Positions 47,854 to 56,992 of a stretch of 64,000 nt of DNA are shown one piece after another. Every line of letters starts with the position of its first letter. Position 1 is the first letter of the stretch. The stretch lies in NCBI GenBank assembly GCA_902515745.1, contig CABXWB010000001.1, positions 124,001 through 188,000 on the forward strand, given 5' to 3'. This DNA comes from an uncultured Alphaproteobacteria bacterium (GTDB taxonomy: Bacteria; Pseudomonadota; Alphaproteobacteria; HIMB59; GCA-002718135). The position numbers and the translations under genes are program-made. Below the pieces are notes generated by a model. The model searched no databases. It saw nothing but the letters and a program-made list of their open reading frames with translations, and had not been told where the DNA came from.

Positions 47854-48886
47854 AAGGATATTTAAAAGAAATGATGATAAAGAGCTTTTACTTTTTGGCT
47901 ACAAGCAGCACAGTGAATCTCCAAGCCAGCAGCTTGATGTGAGTGATATTCCAGAACCTCATATGAGATGGAATCCTTCAAGAGAAGAGTGGGTTACATA
48001 CTCAGCAGGAAGAAAAAATAGAACATCATTCCCACCAAAAGAATATTGTCCATTATGTCCAGGAGGAAATTTAAACTATCCAACAGAAATACCTTTTTCA
48101 GACTTTGAAATTGCAGTCTTTCCTAATAGGTGGGCAAGTTTTAATTCAATGGGGAAAAATATATCTTTAGAAAATATTCCAACTAGACCATCAAAAGGTG
48201 AGTGTGAAGTTGTGGTATATTCTTCAGAACATCTAAGTACTGTTTCTGAAATGCCCCTAAATAGAATAGAATTACTAACTCAAGTTTGGATAGACCGATA
48301 TAAGGAATTACAAAAAAATCCAGATATTAAATATGTACTTCCTTTTGAAAATAGGGGGGAAGAATGTGGTGTAACTCTACACCACCCACATGGTCAAATT
48401 TATGCTTATCCATTTATTCCTCCAGTAATTGAAACAGAGATTAGAGCATTCAAAAAAGAAAATTTTTTAATTAAAATAATGAATGAGTTAGAGGAAAAAT
48501 ATTATGTGTATCAGAACGAACATTTTATTGCCGCAGTTCCTCCCTTTGCAAGGTATGCTTATGAAGTTTGGATAATACCAAAAGATCAAATTGAGGGTCC
48601 TTGGAAATTTAGTGATGGTCAAATAGAGGATTTTTCAAAATGTATACAAAAAGTTGTAAAAGGTTATGACTCTTTTCTTAATAAAAGATGTCCTTATATA
48701 ATGGGCTTACATGCTTCTCCTGAACTTAATGATAATAGTTTTCATTTCCATGTTGAGTTTTATCCTCCTTTACGACATGGTGATAAACCAAAAATTTTAG
48801 CTGGATCAGAATCAATGGCAGGTGTTTTTATAATGGATGTATTGCCAGAGGATTCTGCTAAAGTATTAAGAAAACATATGTCATGA
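47837..48886 (+). CDS. galT: Galactose-1-phosphate uridylyltransferase
   Basis: CPLCPGG, HHPHGQIYAYPFIPP active-site HPH, HFHVEFYPP. Confidence 0.95.
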   Translation: MPEIHKRIFKRNDDKELLLFGYKQHSESPSQQLDVSDIPEPHMRWNPSREEWVTYSAGRKNRTSFPPKEYCPLCPGGNLNYPTEIPFSDFEIAVFPNRWASFNSMGKNISLENIPTRPSKGECEVVVYSSEHLSTVSEMPLNRIELLTQVWIDRYKELQKNPDIKYVLPFENRGEECGVTLHHPHGQIYAYPFIPPVIETEIRAFKKENFLIKIMNELEEKYYVYQNEHFIAAVPPFARYAYEVWIIPKDQIEGPWKFSDGQIEDFSKCIQKVVKGYDSFLNKRCPYIMGLHASPELNDNSFHFHVEFYPPLRHGDKPKILAGSESMAGVFIMDVLPEDSAKVLRKHMS

Positions 48887-49302
48887 AAACAATTGAAGAA
48901 AAAATAAATTACTACAAAGAAAGTCTCGATTTGTTTGATGATGGAATGGATAAATATAAATTTTTAATAGACCAAGCAAAAAATGCAAAAAATTTTCCAG
49001 AGGAGTTTAGAAATGATACTTTTAAGGTTTCAGGCTGCCAGGCACAGGTATGGTTGGTTCCTAGATTAAATGAAAATAAGCTTTCATTTTACTATGACTC
49101 TGATGCTTTTATTTCTAAAGGAATGGTTACTATATTGTGTGATATTTATGGTGATAGAAATCCTCTAGAAATTAAGAATTCAGATTTCGATCACTTAAAT
49201 ATTTTAGAACTTGATACGCTTTTAACACCAGGAAGAAGAAATGGTGTATATTCAATGCTAGAAAAAATAAAAGAGTACGCAAAGTCATACTCAAAAAATT
49301 AG
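48883..49302 (+). CDS. SufE-family protein
   Basis: FKVSGCQAQVWLVP catalytic Cys region; size 139 aa. Confidence 0.88.
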   Translation: MKTIEEKINYYKESLDLFDDGMDKYKFLIDQAKNAKNFPEEFRNDTFKVSGCQAQVWLVPRLNENKLSFYYDSDAFISKGMVTILCDIYGDRNPLEIKNSDFDHLNILELDTLLTPGRRNGVYSMLEKIKEYAKSYSKN

Positions 49303-49303
49303 A

Positions 49304-49912
49304 ATGTTTTACGAACCTAAAAATGGACATCCTTTTAAAATAGATCCTTACAAAGCCCTTGTGTTTCCAAGACCTATTGGCTGGATTTCTTCATTAAGTA
49401 AACAGGGAATTCCAAATTTAGCTCCCTACTCATACTTTAATGCTGTTGCAGATGAACCTCCTCAAGTGATGTTTTGTTCAAATGGCGATTCTGCCTATGG
49501 TGGCTTTAAGGATTCACTTTCAAATATACTTGCAACAAAAGAGTTTGTTGTTAATTTTGCAACTTCTAAAACGAGAGATGCAATGAATATAAGTTCATCA
49601 AATTATAAACCTAATGAAGATGAGTTCGTTGCTGCAAGGTTGAAGAAAAGAAAATCTAAACTTGTTAAAGCTCCATCTGTTAATGATAGTCCAGTTAATC
49701 TTGAATGTAGGTTACTTAAAACATTAAAACTCAAAACAAACTCTAAAAAACTTTCTACAATGGTTATAGGAGAGGTTATTGGAATTTATATTAACAATAA
49801 ATTTATAAAAAATAAAAGAGTAGATAGTGTATCTATGCGTTATATTTCACGTATGGGTTATTCCGAATATTCAACAGTGTCTTCAAAATTTAATTTAAGG
49901 CGTCCAAAATAA
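49304..49912 (+). CDS. Flavin reductase-like (FMN-binding split-barrel) protein
   Basis: ALVFPRPIGWISSLSKQGIPNLAPYSYFNAVADEPPQVMF. Confidence 0.87.
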   Translation: MFYEPKNGHPFKIDPYKALVFPRPIGWISSLSKQGIPNLAPYSYFNAVADEPPQVMFCSNGDSAYGGFKDSLSNILATKEFVVNFATSKTRDAMNISSSNYKPNEDEFVAARLKKRKSKLVKAPSVNDSPVNLECRLLKTLKLKTNSKKLSTMVIGEVIGIYINNKFIKNKRVDSVSMRYISRMGYSEYSTVSSKFNLRRPK

Positions 49913-49932
49913 ATATTTCCTGATTGAATAAA

Positions 49933-50712
49933 ATGAATTTTTATCAACCATTTTCTCTTCCAAAATTAATGGTTGCTCCAAATGGTTCAAGGCGAATGAA
50001 AACAGACCATGAAAGTATTCCAATAACAATTGATGAAATTTGTAAAACAGCTGAGGCTTGTTATAATTCAGGCGCTGAAGCTCTACATTTTCACGTAAGA
50101 GATAATGATGGTTTACATGTTTTAGATGCTGGACTTTATAAAGAAGCTTTAAGAGAATTAGAATCTATTGTTCCTAAAATGCATTTGCAAATAACGACTG
50201 AAGCAATAGGTATTTATTCACCCGAACAAATGCGGAATTTGATCTATAATGTAGAGACCCCTGGAATATCAATAGGCATAAAAGAAATGATACCTTCTGG
50301 CAATCCTTCAAATGAAGATATTAAAGTCTATAAATATTTAGTTGAAAAAGGGACAAAAATTCAACATATTTGTTACTTTCCTGAAGAACTTGAAATACTT
50401 TCAAAGTTAATAAAAGTAGCAGAACTTCCAAATGAAAATACCTGGTGTATGTTTACAATTGGACATTATACTGGACGTAAAAGTGATCCAAACTTAATCC
50501 CTAATTTTATAGATTCTAAGAAAAAAAATGGAATAAATGGTGACTGGGCTATTTGTGCTTTTAGTGTTGAAGAAAAAGAATGTATTAAAAAAGCAATTGG
50601 CCTAAATGGAAACATAAGAGTAGGTTTTGAAAACTCCATTCATATGCTTGATGGCAGTGTAGCTCTTAATAATGAATCAAAAGTAAAAGAAGTAATAGAA
50701 TTTATTAATTAA
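49933..50712 (+). CDS. Beta-keto acid cleavage enzyme (BKACE / 3-keto-5-aminohexanoate cleavage family)
   Basis: KLMVAPNGSRR, ALHFHVRDNDG, IRVGFENSIHM. ATG 49933 preferred to TTG 49924. Confidence 0.85.
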   Translation: MNFYQPFSLPKLMVAPNGSRRMKTDHESIPITIDEICKTAEACYNSGAEALHFHVRDNDGLHVLDAGLYKEALRELESIVPKMHLQITTEAIGIYSPEQMRNLIYNVETPGISIGIKEMIPSGNPSNEDIKVYKYLVEKGTKIQHICYFPEELEILSKLIKVAELPNENTWCMFTIGHYTGRKSDPNLIPNFIDSKKKNGINGDWAICAFSVEEKECIKKAIGLNGNIRVGFENSIHMLDGSVALNNESKVKEVIEFIN

Positions 50713-52168
50713 AATTTTTTAGATTATTTTTAATTAAGTTATCTAAAGAATTTTTTTTCTTAAAAGTCTGTAATATATATCTATCAGGCCTAACAAGGAT
50801 TGCATCTGCATTAAATGTTTTTAAGATTTTAGATAATTCCTTGTATGAACTTTCTTTTACTATTTTAATTTTGTTTGACATTTTTTTTAATTTTAACTTT
50901 TTTGAAACTACTAATATTGGTTCAAATGAAAATAATTCATCAAAAGATTTAGATTTAGAAATATTAAATTTAGGAAAAATTCTACCTCTATTTTTATCAG
51001 ATTTAGATCCTAAACCAGGACCAAGTTCTGGTTTTATAGATTTCATACTTTTTGAACCATCACTCTGATCAAATACAGTATTTGAAATTTTATAAGATCT
51101 TACTGCATTGATAAACTCACCCATTTTCATTGTAGTTTCAATATATTCTTTTACATTTGAAAATCGTTCTTTTTGATAGGAATTAAGTAGTATTTCATTA
51201 TGGGTTTTTTTAACACAATGAATAATTTTCCAACTTAGATTTGATACGTCTCTTACTCCAGCACACATTCCTTGTCCCATAAAAGGAGGCATAAGATGCG
51301 CTGCATCTCCTGCTATAAAAACTCTTCCTTTTCGCCATTTATTCGCAATTGCTGACTGAAATGTATAGATTGCTTTTCTTTCTATTATAGCTTCAGTTGG
51401 CTTTAACCAGGGTTTCAAAAATTTCCAAATAAAATCATCTGTAACAACTTTTTTTTCATTCTCATTTTTTTTGAGAGCAAATTCCCACCTTCTTCTTTTT
51501 CCGACATTTCTACAATATGTTGCTGGTCTTTTCGGGTTAGAATATTGAATTGTTCTATCAGGAAGATTTTTATTTTTTTTAAGAATAAGATCTATTACTG
51601 CCCATTTTTGGGTAAAACCTAGATTTTTGAATTTTGAGTTTATTGATTGTCTAGTAATTGAATTAGCACCATCACACCCAATCAAATACTTACTTTTTAC
51701 TATTTTACTTTTTAAAGTTTCTGTATCTTGGAAACTTACTTCTACAAAATCTTTTAAGTTTTTAATTTTTGTTACATTTGCATTTTGTATAGATTTAAAT
51801 TTTTTGTATGACTTTAAATGATGGCGAACTACACGTTCGAAGTCTGGTTGATGAAATCTATAACTGGGATAACATCCATTTTCAGTTATTTCTTTTGGTC
51901 TTGGCCAATCTAGTAAAACATTATTATTTTCATCAACGAATTTAGTTCCTTTATTAATTATGGTATATTTTCTAAACTTTTGTTTAATACCAATTGTCTC
52001 AAAAACTCTCATAATTTCATCATCAAAATGAACTGCTCGAGGCAAAGGATATAAATTTTTTTCCTTTTCCAACATGAGAACCGACAAATTACTTTTTGCA
52101 AGCAAACTAGCTAGTGTTCCACCTGTTGGTCCAAAGCCTATAATAATTACATCAAAGAAATTATTCAT
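50705..52168 (-). CDS. FAD-dependent aromatic hydroxylase (MhpA-like)
   Basis: IIGFGPTGGTLASLLAKS, GCDGANSITRQ, FIAGDAAHLMPPFMGQGMCAGVRDVSNLSWK. Confidence 0.88.
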   Translation of the reverse strand: MNNFFDVIIIGFGPTGGTLASLLAKSNLSVLMLEKEKNLYPLPRAVHFDDEIMRVFETIGIKQKFRKYTIINKGTKFVDENNNVLLDWPRPKEITENGCYPSYRFHQPDFERVVRHHLKSYKKFKSIQNANVTKIKNLKDFVEVSFQDTETLKSKIVKSKYLIGCDGANSITRQSINSKFKNLGFTQKWAVIDLILKKNKNLPDRTIQYSNPKRPATYCRNVGKRRRWEFALKKNENEKKVVTDDFIWKFLKPWLKPTEAIIERKAIYTFQSAIANKWRKGRVFIAGDAAHLMPPFMGQGMCAGVRDVSNLSWKIIHCVKKTHNEILLNSYQKERFSNVKEYIETTMKMGEFINAVRSYKISNTVFDQSDGSKSMKSIKPELGPGLGSKSDKNRGRIFPKFNISKSKSFDELFSFEPILVVSKKLKLKKMSNKIKIVKESSYKELSKILKTFNADAILVRPDRYILQTFKKKNSLDNLIKNNLKNFN

Positions 52169-52177
52169 TTATTGTAA

Positions 52178-53152
52178 TTACTTTTTATTTTGAATATTTG
52201 AGTAAAGCCAAGGACAGTCAATAAATAATGGGGCTTGCTTTCCTTGTGAAGCGGTATCTAATCTTTTTTCTCTAAATTTAAGTCTATCTTCATCTGACAT
52301 ATAGAGTCTTTCATGCCCCCAAAAGCTAGGACCTTCAAATGTCTCTATTGGTTTCCATGTTTTGGGATCTATAATTCTTCCTCCCCAGCCATTTTCAATA
52401 AAAAAACCTGAAGGTGTATGAGAATAAAATGAGGTCATATAATCATTTGTATGTCTACCTAAAGTATAAGCAATAGTATCATCTTTATATTGCAAAAGAT
52501 CATATCCCTGGCCAACATCATCAAGGCTATTATATTCAACCATGAAGTGATGGAAGCCTTCTCGACCAGATCCAAAGAAAGCAAAACTGTGATGCCTACC
52601 GTTAACGTGAAAAAAACAAAGTGAGATTGGTGTATTACTATAATCGCTAATTTTAAAATCTAATATATCTGTATAAAAAGGTATCAGAGATTTTACATCT
52701 TTGACATGGATTACAATATGCCCCATTCCATAAGGACCAGTTTTAAAACCTGATATCGGACGCCCAGGTATAAACGGATCTTCATCTTTCATCGGTCCAT
52801 AAACAATTTCTATTCTGTTACCTTGAGGATCGTGAAAAAAAATTAGTTCCTCTACAAATCTTTTGTCACATAAATTTTTATCAGCATAAATAACATCAAT
52901 GTTATTTTTCTGGAGTCTAGTTGCATACATTTCAATGTCATCTTTGGACTCAACTTCCCAACCCATAAATGCCATGTTGTCTCCTGTGTCACCAGTAATA
53001 GCAAGTCGCTGTTTGTGATCATCCATTCTAAAACTAAGGGTACCTTTAGCACGATCAACTTGCTGCATGCCCAAACATTTCTGGGTGTATTCTGACCAGT
53101 CTTCTATTTTGTCTGAATTAACACCTATGTAACTTAAAGAATTTATTGCCAT
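52178..53152 (-). CDS. Type I extradiol dioxygenase-like VOC protein (BphC-like)
   Basis: GHIVIHV, HHSFAFF, YTLGRHTNDYMTSFYSHTPSGFFIENGWGG; two tandem VOC domains. Confidence 0.85.
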   Translation of the reverse strand: MAINSLSYIGVNSDKIEDWSEYTQKCLGMQQVDRAKGTLSFRMDDHKQRLAITGDTGDNMAFMGWEVESKDDIEMYATRLQKNNIDVIYADKNLCDKRFVEELIFFHDPQGNRIEIVYGPMKDEDPFIPGRPISGFKTGPYGMGHIVIHVKDVKSLIPFYTDILDFKISDYSNTPISLCFFHVNGRHHSFAFFGSGREGFHHFMVEYNSLDDVGQGYDLLQYKDDTIAYTLGRHTNDYMTSFYSHTPSGFFIENGWGGRIIDPKTWKPIETFEGPSFWGHERLYMSDEDRLKFREKRLDTASQGKQAPLFIDCPWLYSNIQNKK

Positions 53153-53158
53153 TTTTTT

Positions 53159-53184
53159 GAGCCTATAAAAATATTTATAGGCTC
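53159..53184 (-). other. Perfect intercistronic hairpin between DctP-type SBP gene and dioxygenase gene
   Basis: gagcctataaa-aata-tttataggctc, 11-bp stem; no U-tract on the minus strand. Confidence 0.8.
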
Positions 53185-53202
53185 ACAATATATTGTTTTT
53201 AA

Positions 53203-54222
53203 CTAGCCATCAATATCTGCGATAACTTCTCTCGCTCTATTTAAAACAGCCTGCCCGTCTAATCCTTTACCTTGCATTTCATCAAGCCACTCAGACTCAA
53301 CTGGAGCAAGTATAGATTTATATTCGGCTAAAACATCATCAGATGCAATGGTAATTACATGACCATCTAATCCCATTACTTCATCTTTCATTTTAGCATT
53401 TTGAGCATCAATTAAGCTTGCAGCCCAATCACCAAAAGCATGACCACTATTATTATCAATGACTTTTTTTAGATTATCAGGAAGACTATTATATTTATCT
53501 TCATTCATTATTAATCCAAATGTTGCATTACTAATATTTAACTCAGTATGATACTTTGTTACATCCTGTAATCTAAATGATCCAATTGCGGTGTAAGGAA
53601 ATGGTGTCCCATCAAGCACTCCTTTTTGAAGAGCTTCTTGAGTTCCAGGAGCAGGAACTTTAACTCCAGTAGCTCCAAGTTTTGCAAGAATATCAGCTAC
53701 CATTTTACTAGGAACTCTGATTTTTTTACCAGCAAAGTCAGATGGATTTACAACATTATCTTCTTTCATATGAATATGGTACCCAGGATTAGAGTGAAGG
53801 CCTATTAATTTAATACCTTCCATTTCTTTATCTAGATAACCCTCATCATATAAAATATTTAATGCTTTTGAACCTGCTGCAGAGGTTTTAGTTAAGAATG
53901 GTAATTCAATTACTGAACTTAAAGGAAATTGTCCTCCAATATAACCAAGAACAGTCCAAGAAATATCAGCTACTCCTCCTTTAACAATATCATATTGTTT
54001 GGGTGGTCCCCCTAATACTCCTCCAGCAAAAACTTTTACATCAAGTTCTCCACCAGATTCCATATTTACTTTCTCTGCCCAAGCAGCCAAAATTTTATCA
54101 GCTATAAATGCCTTAGGTGGTTCGAAAGTTGCTAATTTAAGTTCTATTGAGTCTGCCGATGCAGAAGAAATAAAACCAAAAGTAAAAACTCCAAACAAAA
54201 AAGCTATTAAAGTTTTTTTCAT
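53203..54222 (-). CDS. TRAP transporter substrate-binding protein DctP
   Basis: Signal peptide; LKLATFEPPKAFIADKILAAWAEKVNMESGGELDVKVF; KIRVPSKMVADILAKLGATGV. Confidence 0.92.
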   Translation of the reverse strand: MKKTLIAFLFGVFTFGFISSASADSIELKLATFEPPKAFIADKILAAWAEKVNMESGGELDVKVFAGGVLGGPPKQYDIVKGGVADISWTVLGYIGGQFPLSSVIELPFLTKTSAAGSKALNILYDEGYLDKEMEGIKLIGLHSNPGYHIHMKEDNVVNPSDFAGKKIRVPSKMVADILAKLGATGVKVPAPGTQEALQKGVLDGTPFPYTAIGSFRLQDVTKYHTELNISNATFGLIMNEDKYNSLPDNLKKVIDNNSGHAFGDWAASLIDAQNAKMKDEVMGLDGHVITIASDDVLAEYKSILAPVESEWLDEMQGKGLDGQAVLNRAREVIADIDG

Positions 54223-54307
54223 TTTGCGTCCTCCCTTAAAAGATGTCTGAGGCTAACTGCTATGAAAAAAAATGTCTATATTTTATTTATTTAATTTATT
54301 ATCAGTA

Positions 54308-55162
54308 TTAAATAACTTCGTTTTGGAGAGTATTGGATAAAGTTCCAATCTCTGAAATGGAAATATCTACTTTATCACCCTCTTTAAGATAAATCGGAGG
54401 ATTTCTTTTAAATCCTACACCACCAGGGGTACCAGTTACTAATACATCTCCTGCTCTCCAGGGAAGTGCTTTTGAGACATAAGAAATTAAAAAGGGAAGA
54501 TCGAAAATTAACTGACTCAAAGAAGCGCTCTGCATTACTTCACCGTTTAAGAATGTTTCAATTGTTAGTTTTTTATAATCATCTATGTCTTGAGCCATCA
54601 CCATATGAGGTCCAAAACTTCCAGTTTTTTTAAAATTTTTTCCCATTCCAAAGGTTGATTTTGTATGGCGTTGCCAATCTCTAACTGATCCATCATTGTA
54701 ACAAGAATAGCCAGCGATACAATCTAAGGCATTATCTTCATTGATATGACTTCCTGTATCTTTCATTATCAGAGCCATTTCACCTTCAAAGTCAAGTTTA
54801 TCAGATACTTTAGGTATTATCATATCTTGTAAATGAGCAGTTTGACTATCTTTAAATCGTTGAAAAGTTACTGGATTATCTGCAACTGTCTTTTCAGTTT
54901 CTTTAACATGATCATGATAATTTAAACCAACACATATAATTTTGCTGGGATTAGGAATTACAGGTAAAAGTTTTATGGAACTAAGATCAATTTCTCCAGG
55001 GTTATTCTTTGCGTAATTTCTTCCCTCTTCAAGACCATTTGATTTAATTAATTCTTTTAGAGAATTTGTATTATTAATTTGTCCTGTTAGATCTGTAACT
55101 TTATTGTCGGAAACTATTCCAAATCTTTCTTCATTATTAATTAAAAAGGAAATATAATTCAT
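54308..55162 (-). CDS. Fumarylacetoacetate hydrolase family protein
   Basis: ICVGLNYHDHVKETEK, DFEGEMALIM, VTGTPGGVGFKRNPP. Confidence 0.9.
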   Translation of the reverse strand: MNYISFLINNEERFGIVSDNKVTDLTGQINNTNSLKELIKSNGLEEGRNYAKNNPGEIDLSSIKLLPVIPNPSKIICVGLNYHDHVKETEKTVADNPVTFQRFKDSQTAHLQDMIIPKVSDKLDFEGEMALIMKDTGSHINEDNALDCIAGYSCYNDGSVRDWQRHTKSTFGMGKNFKKTGSFGPHMVMAQDIDDYKKLTIETFLNGEVMQSASLSQLIFDLPFLISYVSKALPWRAGDVLVTGTPGGVGFKRNPPIYLKEGDKVDISISEIGTLSNTLQNEVI

Positions 55163-55199
55163 AGTTTTGTATGTTATTGTTATATACTGATAATTCTAT

Positions 55200-55685
55200 A
55201 TGCAAGCGAAAATAGATAAGATATTCAATTATTCTGCAATTGGTGCTTGTATAGTTTTATTTTTTTTAGCTGTTCTTACTTTTTGTGATGTCTTTGGCAG
55301 AAGATTTCTAAACTCACCTGTAATGGGAACAATTGAAATAGTTGAAGTAGGAATGGCTTTGGTTGCGTTTTTAGCAATGCCAAGAGCATTTTTTTTAAAC
55401 TCTCATGTATCAGCTGATTTTATAAATCAAATTGATAATAATTTATTAAAAAAAATTATTATTATTTTAAAATTTATATTCATGATTTCTATTATGTCCA
55501 TGATGGCGTATGCAACTACTTTAAGTGCATTAGAATTTACTAACAATGGAAGAGTTACACTTGAGCTTGAATTATATTTTTATCCTTTCTTTTATGTAAT
55601 TGCAGCAGCAATGTGGATTAGCGTCTTGGCTATAATTTTATGGTTCATTAAAAGTGTATTCGAGGAATTCAGCAAAGAGGTGTAA
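55200..55685 (+). CDS. TRAP transporter small permease DctQ
   Basis: Four hydrophobic segments; DVFGRRFLNSPVMGTIEIVEVGM; directly upstream of DctM. Confidence 0.9.
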   Translation: MQAKIDKIFNYSAIGACIVLFFLAVLTFCDVFGRRFLNSPVMGTIEIVEVGMALVAFLAMPRAFFLNSHVSADFINQIDNNLLKKIIIILKFIFMISIMSMMAYATTLSALEFTNNGRVTLELELYFYPFFYVIAAAMWISVLAIILWFIKSVFEEFSKEV

Positions 55686-56992
55686 TGGATTATGATCCAA
55701 TCATAAATGGTGGTTTAGCATTTGCTGCAGTCTTAGCTTTGATGGCATTAAATATTCCTATTGGAATTTCAATGTTAGTTGTAGGATTTATTGGTTTTGC
55801 TTTCATTTCAGGTTTTGATCCAGCAATTCTTGTTTTAGGTTTTGCTCCATATGAAGCTGTATCAAAATATTCACTTTCTGTTATGCCATTATTTGTTCTT
55901 ATGGGTAACTTGGCTAACAGCGCTAATTTATCTAGAAACTTATATGATGCTGCTTATGCAGTAGTTGGTCATTATAAAGGTGGATTGGCTATGTCTACTG
56001 TGGGAGCTTGTGGTGGTTTTGGAATGATCTGTGGTTCATCGATTGCTACAGCGGCAACTATGGCACAAATGGCAGGACCAGAAATGAAAAGGCATGGCTA
56101 CAGTGAAGCTCTTATAAGTGGTTCAATAGCTTCTGGCGGAACTTTGGGAATTATTATTCCTCCAAGTGTTATGTTAGTTATTTACGCTTATTTAACTGAA
56201 CAATCAGTTCAAGAACTTTTCTTTGCAGCTCTAATTCCAGGAGCAATTGCAGTGGTGCTCTATATGATAACAATTAGAATTTTTCTTTATATCTATCCAT
56301 CACATGGTGGTTATGGAAAAAAAATGCCTATCAATGAAAGACTTGCTGCAATATGGAAAGTAATTCCAATTTTTTTTATTTTTGTTGTTATCATGGCAGG
56401 CTTATACTTAGGATTTTTTACGGCAACAGAAAGTGCTGCTGTTGGAGTAATATTAGTTATCATTCTCATTTTTCTTAAAGGTGATTTAACAATTAAGATG
56501 TTAACTGACGCAACTTGGTCTACTATAAGAACAGTTGGCTCATTATATTTAATAGTTGTTGGTGCTAGTATGTTCAACTTTCTTATTACAGTCACTCAAA
56601 TGCCTTTTACTGTTGTTGATTTTATAGATAGTCTAGCTCTAACACCACTTGGTATAATTTTAGTTATTTGTGCAATTTATATTGTTCTTGGAACTTTAAT
56701 GGACTCACTAGCAATGTTATTTTTAACTATTCCAGTTTTCTATCCAGTAATTGTTGACGCTGGTATTGATCCAGTATGGTTTGGAATTTTTGCTGTGATT
56801 GTTGTTGAGCTTGGTCTTGTATCACCTCCAGTTGGAATGAATCTTTTTGTAATTAAAGGTGTAATGCAATCTACTCCTTTAAAAACAATTTGGTTTGGAA
56901 CTGTGCCTTTTTTATTTGCAGATATGATAAGAGTAGCACTAATAATTATTTTTCCTGCGATATGTCTATATTTACCAAGTTTGATGAATTGA
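55685..56992 (+). CDS. TRAP transporter large permease DctM
   Basis: LNIPIGISM, PLFVLMGNLA, GSSIATAATMAQMAGPEMKRHGY, PSVMLVIYAYLTEQS. Confidence 0.94.
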   Translation: MDYDPIINGGLAFAAVLALMALNIPIGISMLVVGFIGFAFISGFDPAILVLGFAPYEAVSKYSLSVMPLFVLMGNLANSANLSRNLYDAAYAVVGHYKGGLAMSTVGACGGFGMICGSSIATAATMAQMAGPEMKRHGYSEALISGSIASGGTLGIIIPPSVMLVIYAYLTEQSVQELFFAALIPGAIAVVLYMITIRIFLYIYPSHGGYGKKMPINERLAAIWKVIPIFFIFVVIMAGLYLGFFTATESAAVGVILVIILIFLKGDLTIKMLTDATWSTIRTVGSLYLIVVGASMFNFLITVTQMPFTVVDFIDSLALTPLGIILVICAIYIVLGTLMDSLAMLFLTIPVFYPVIVDAGIDPVWFGIFAVIVVELGLVSPPVGMNLFVIKGVMQSTPLKTIWFGTVPFLFADMIRVALIIIFPAICLYLPSLMN

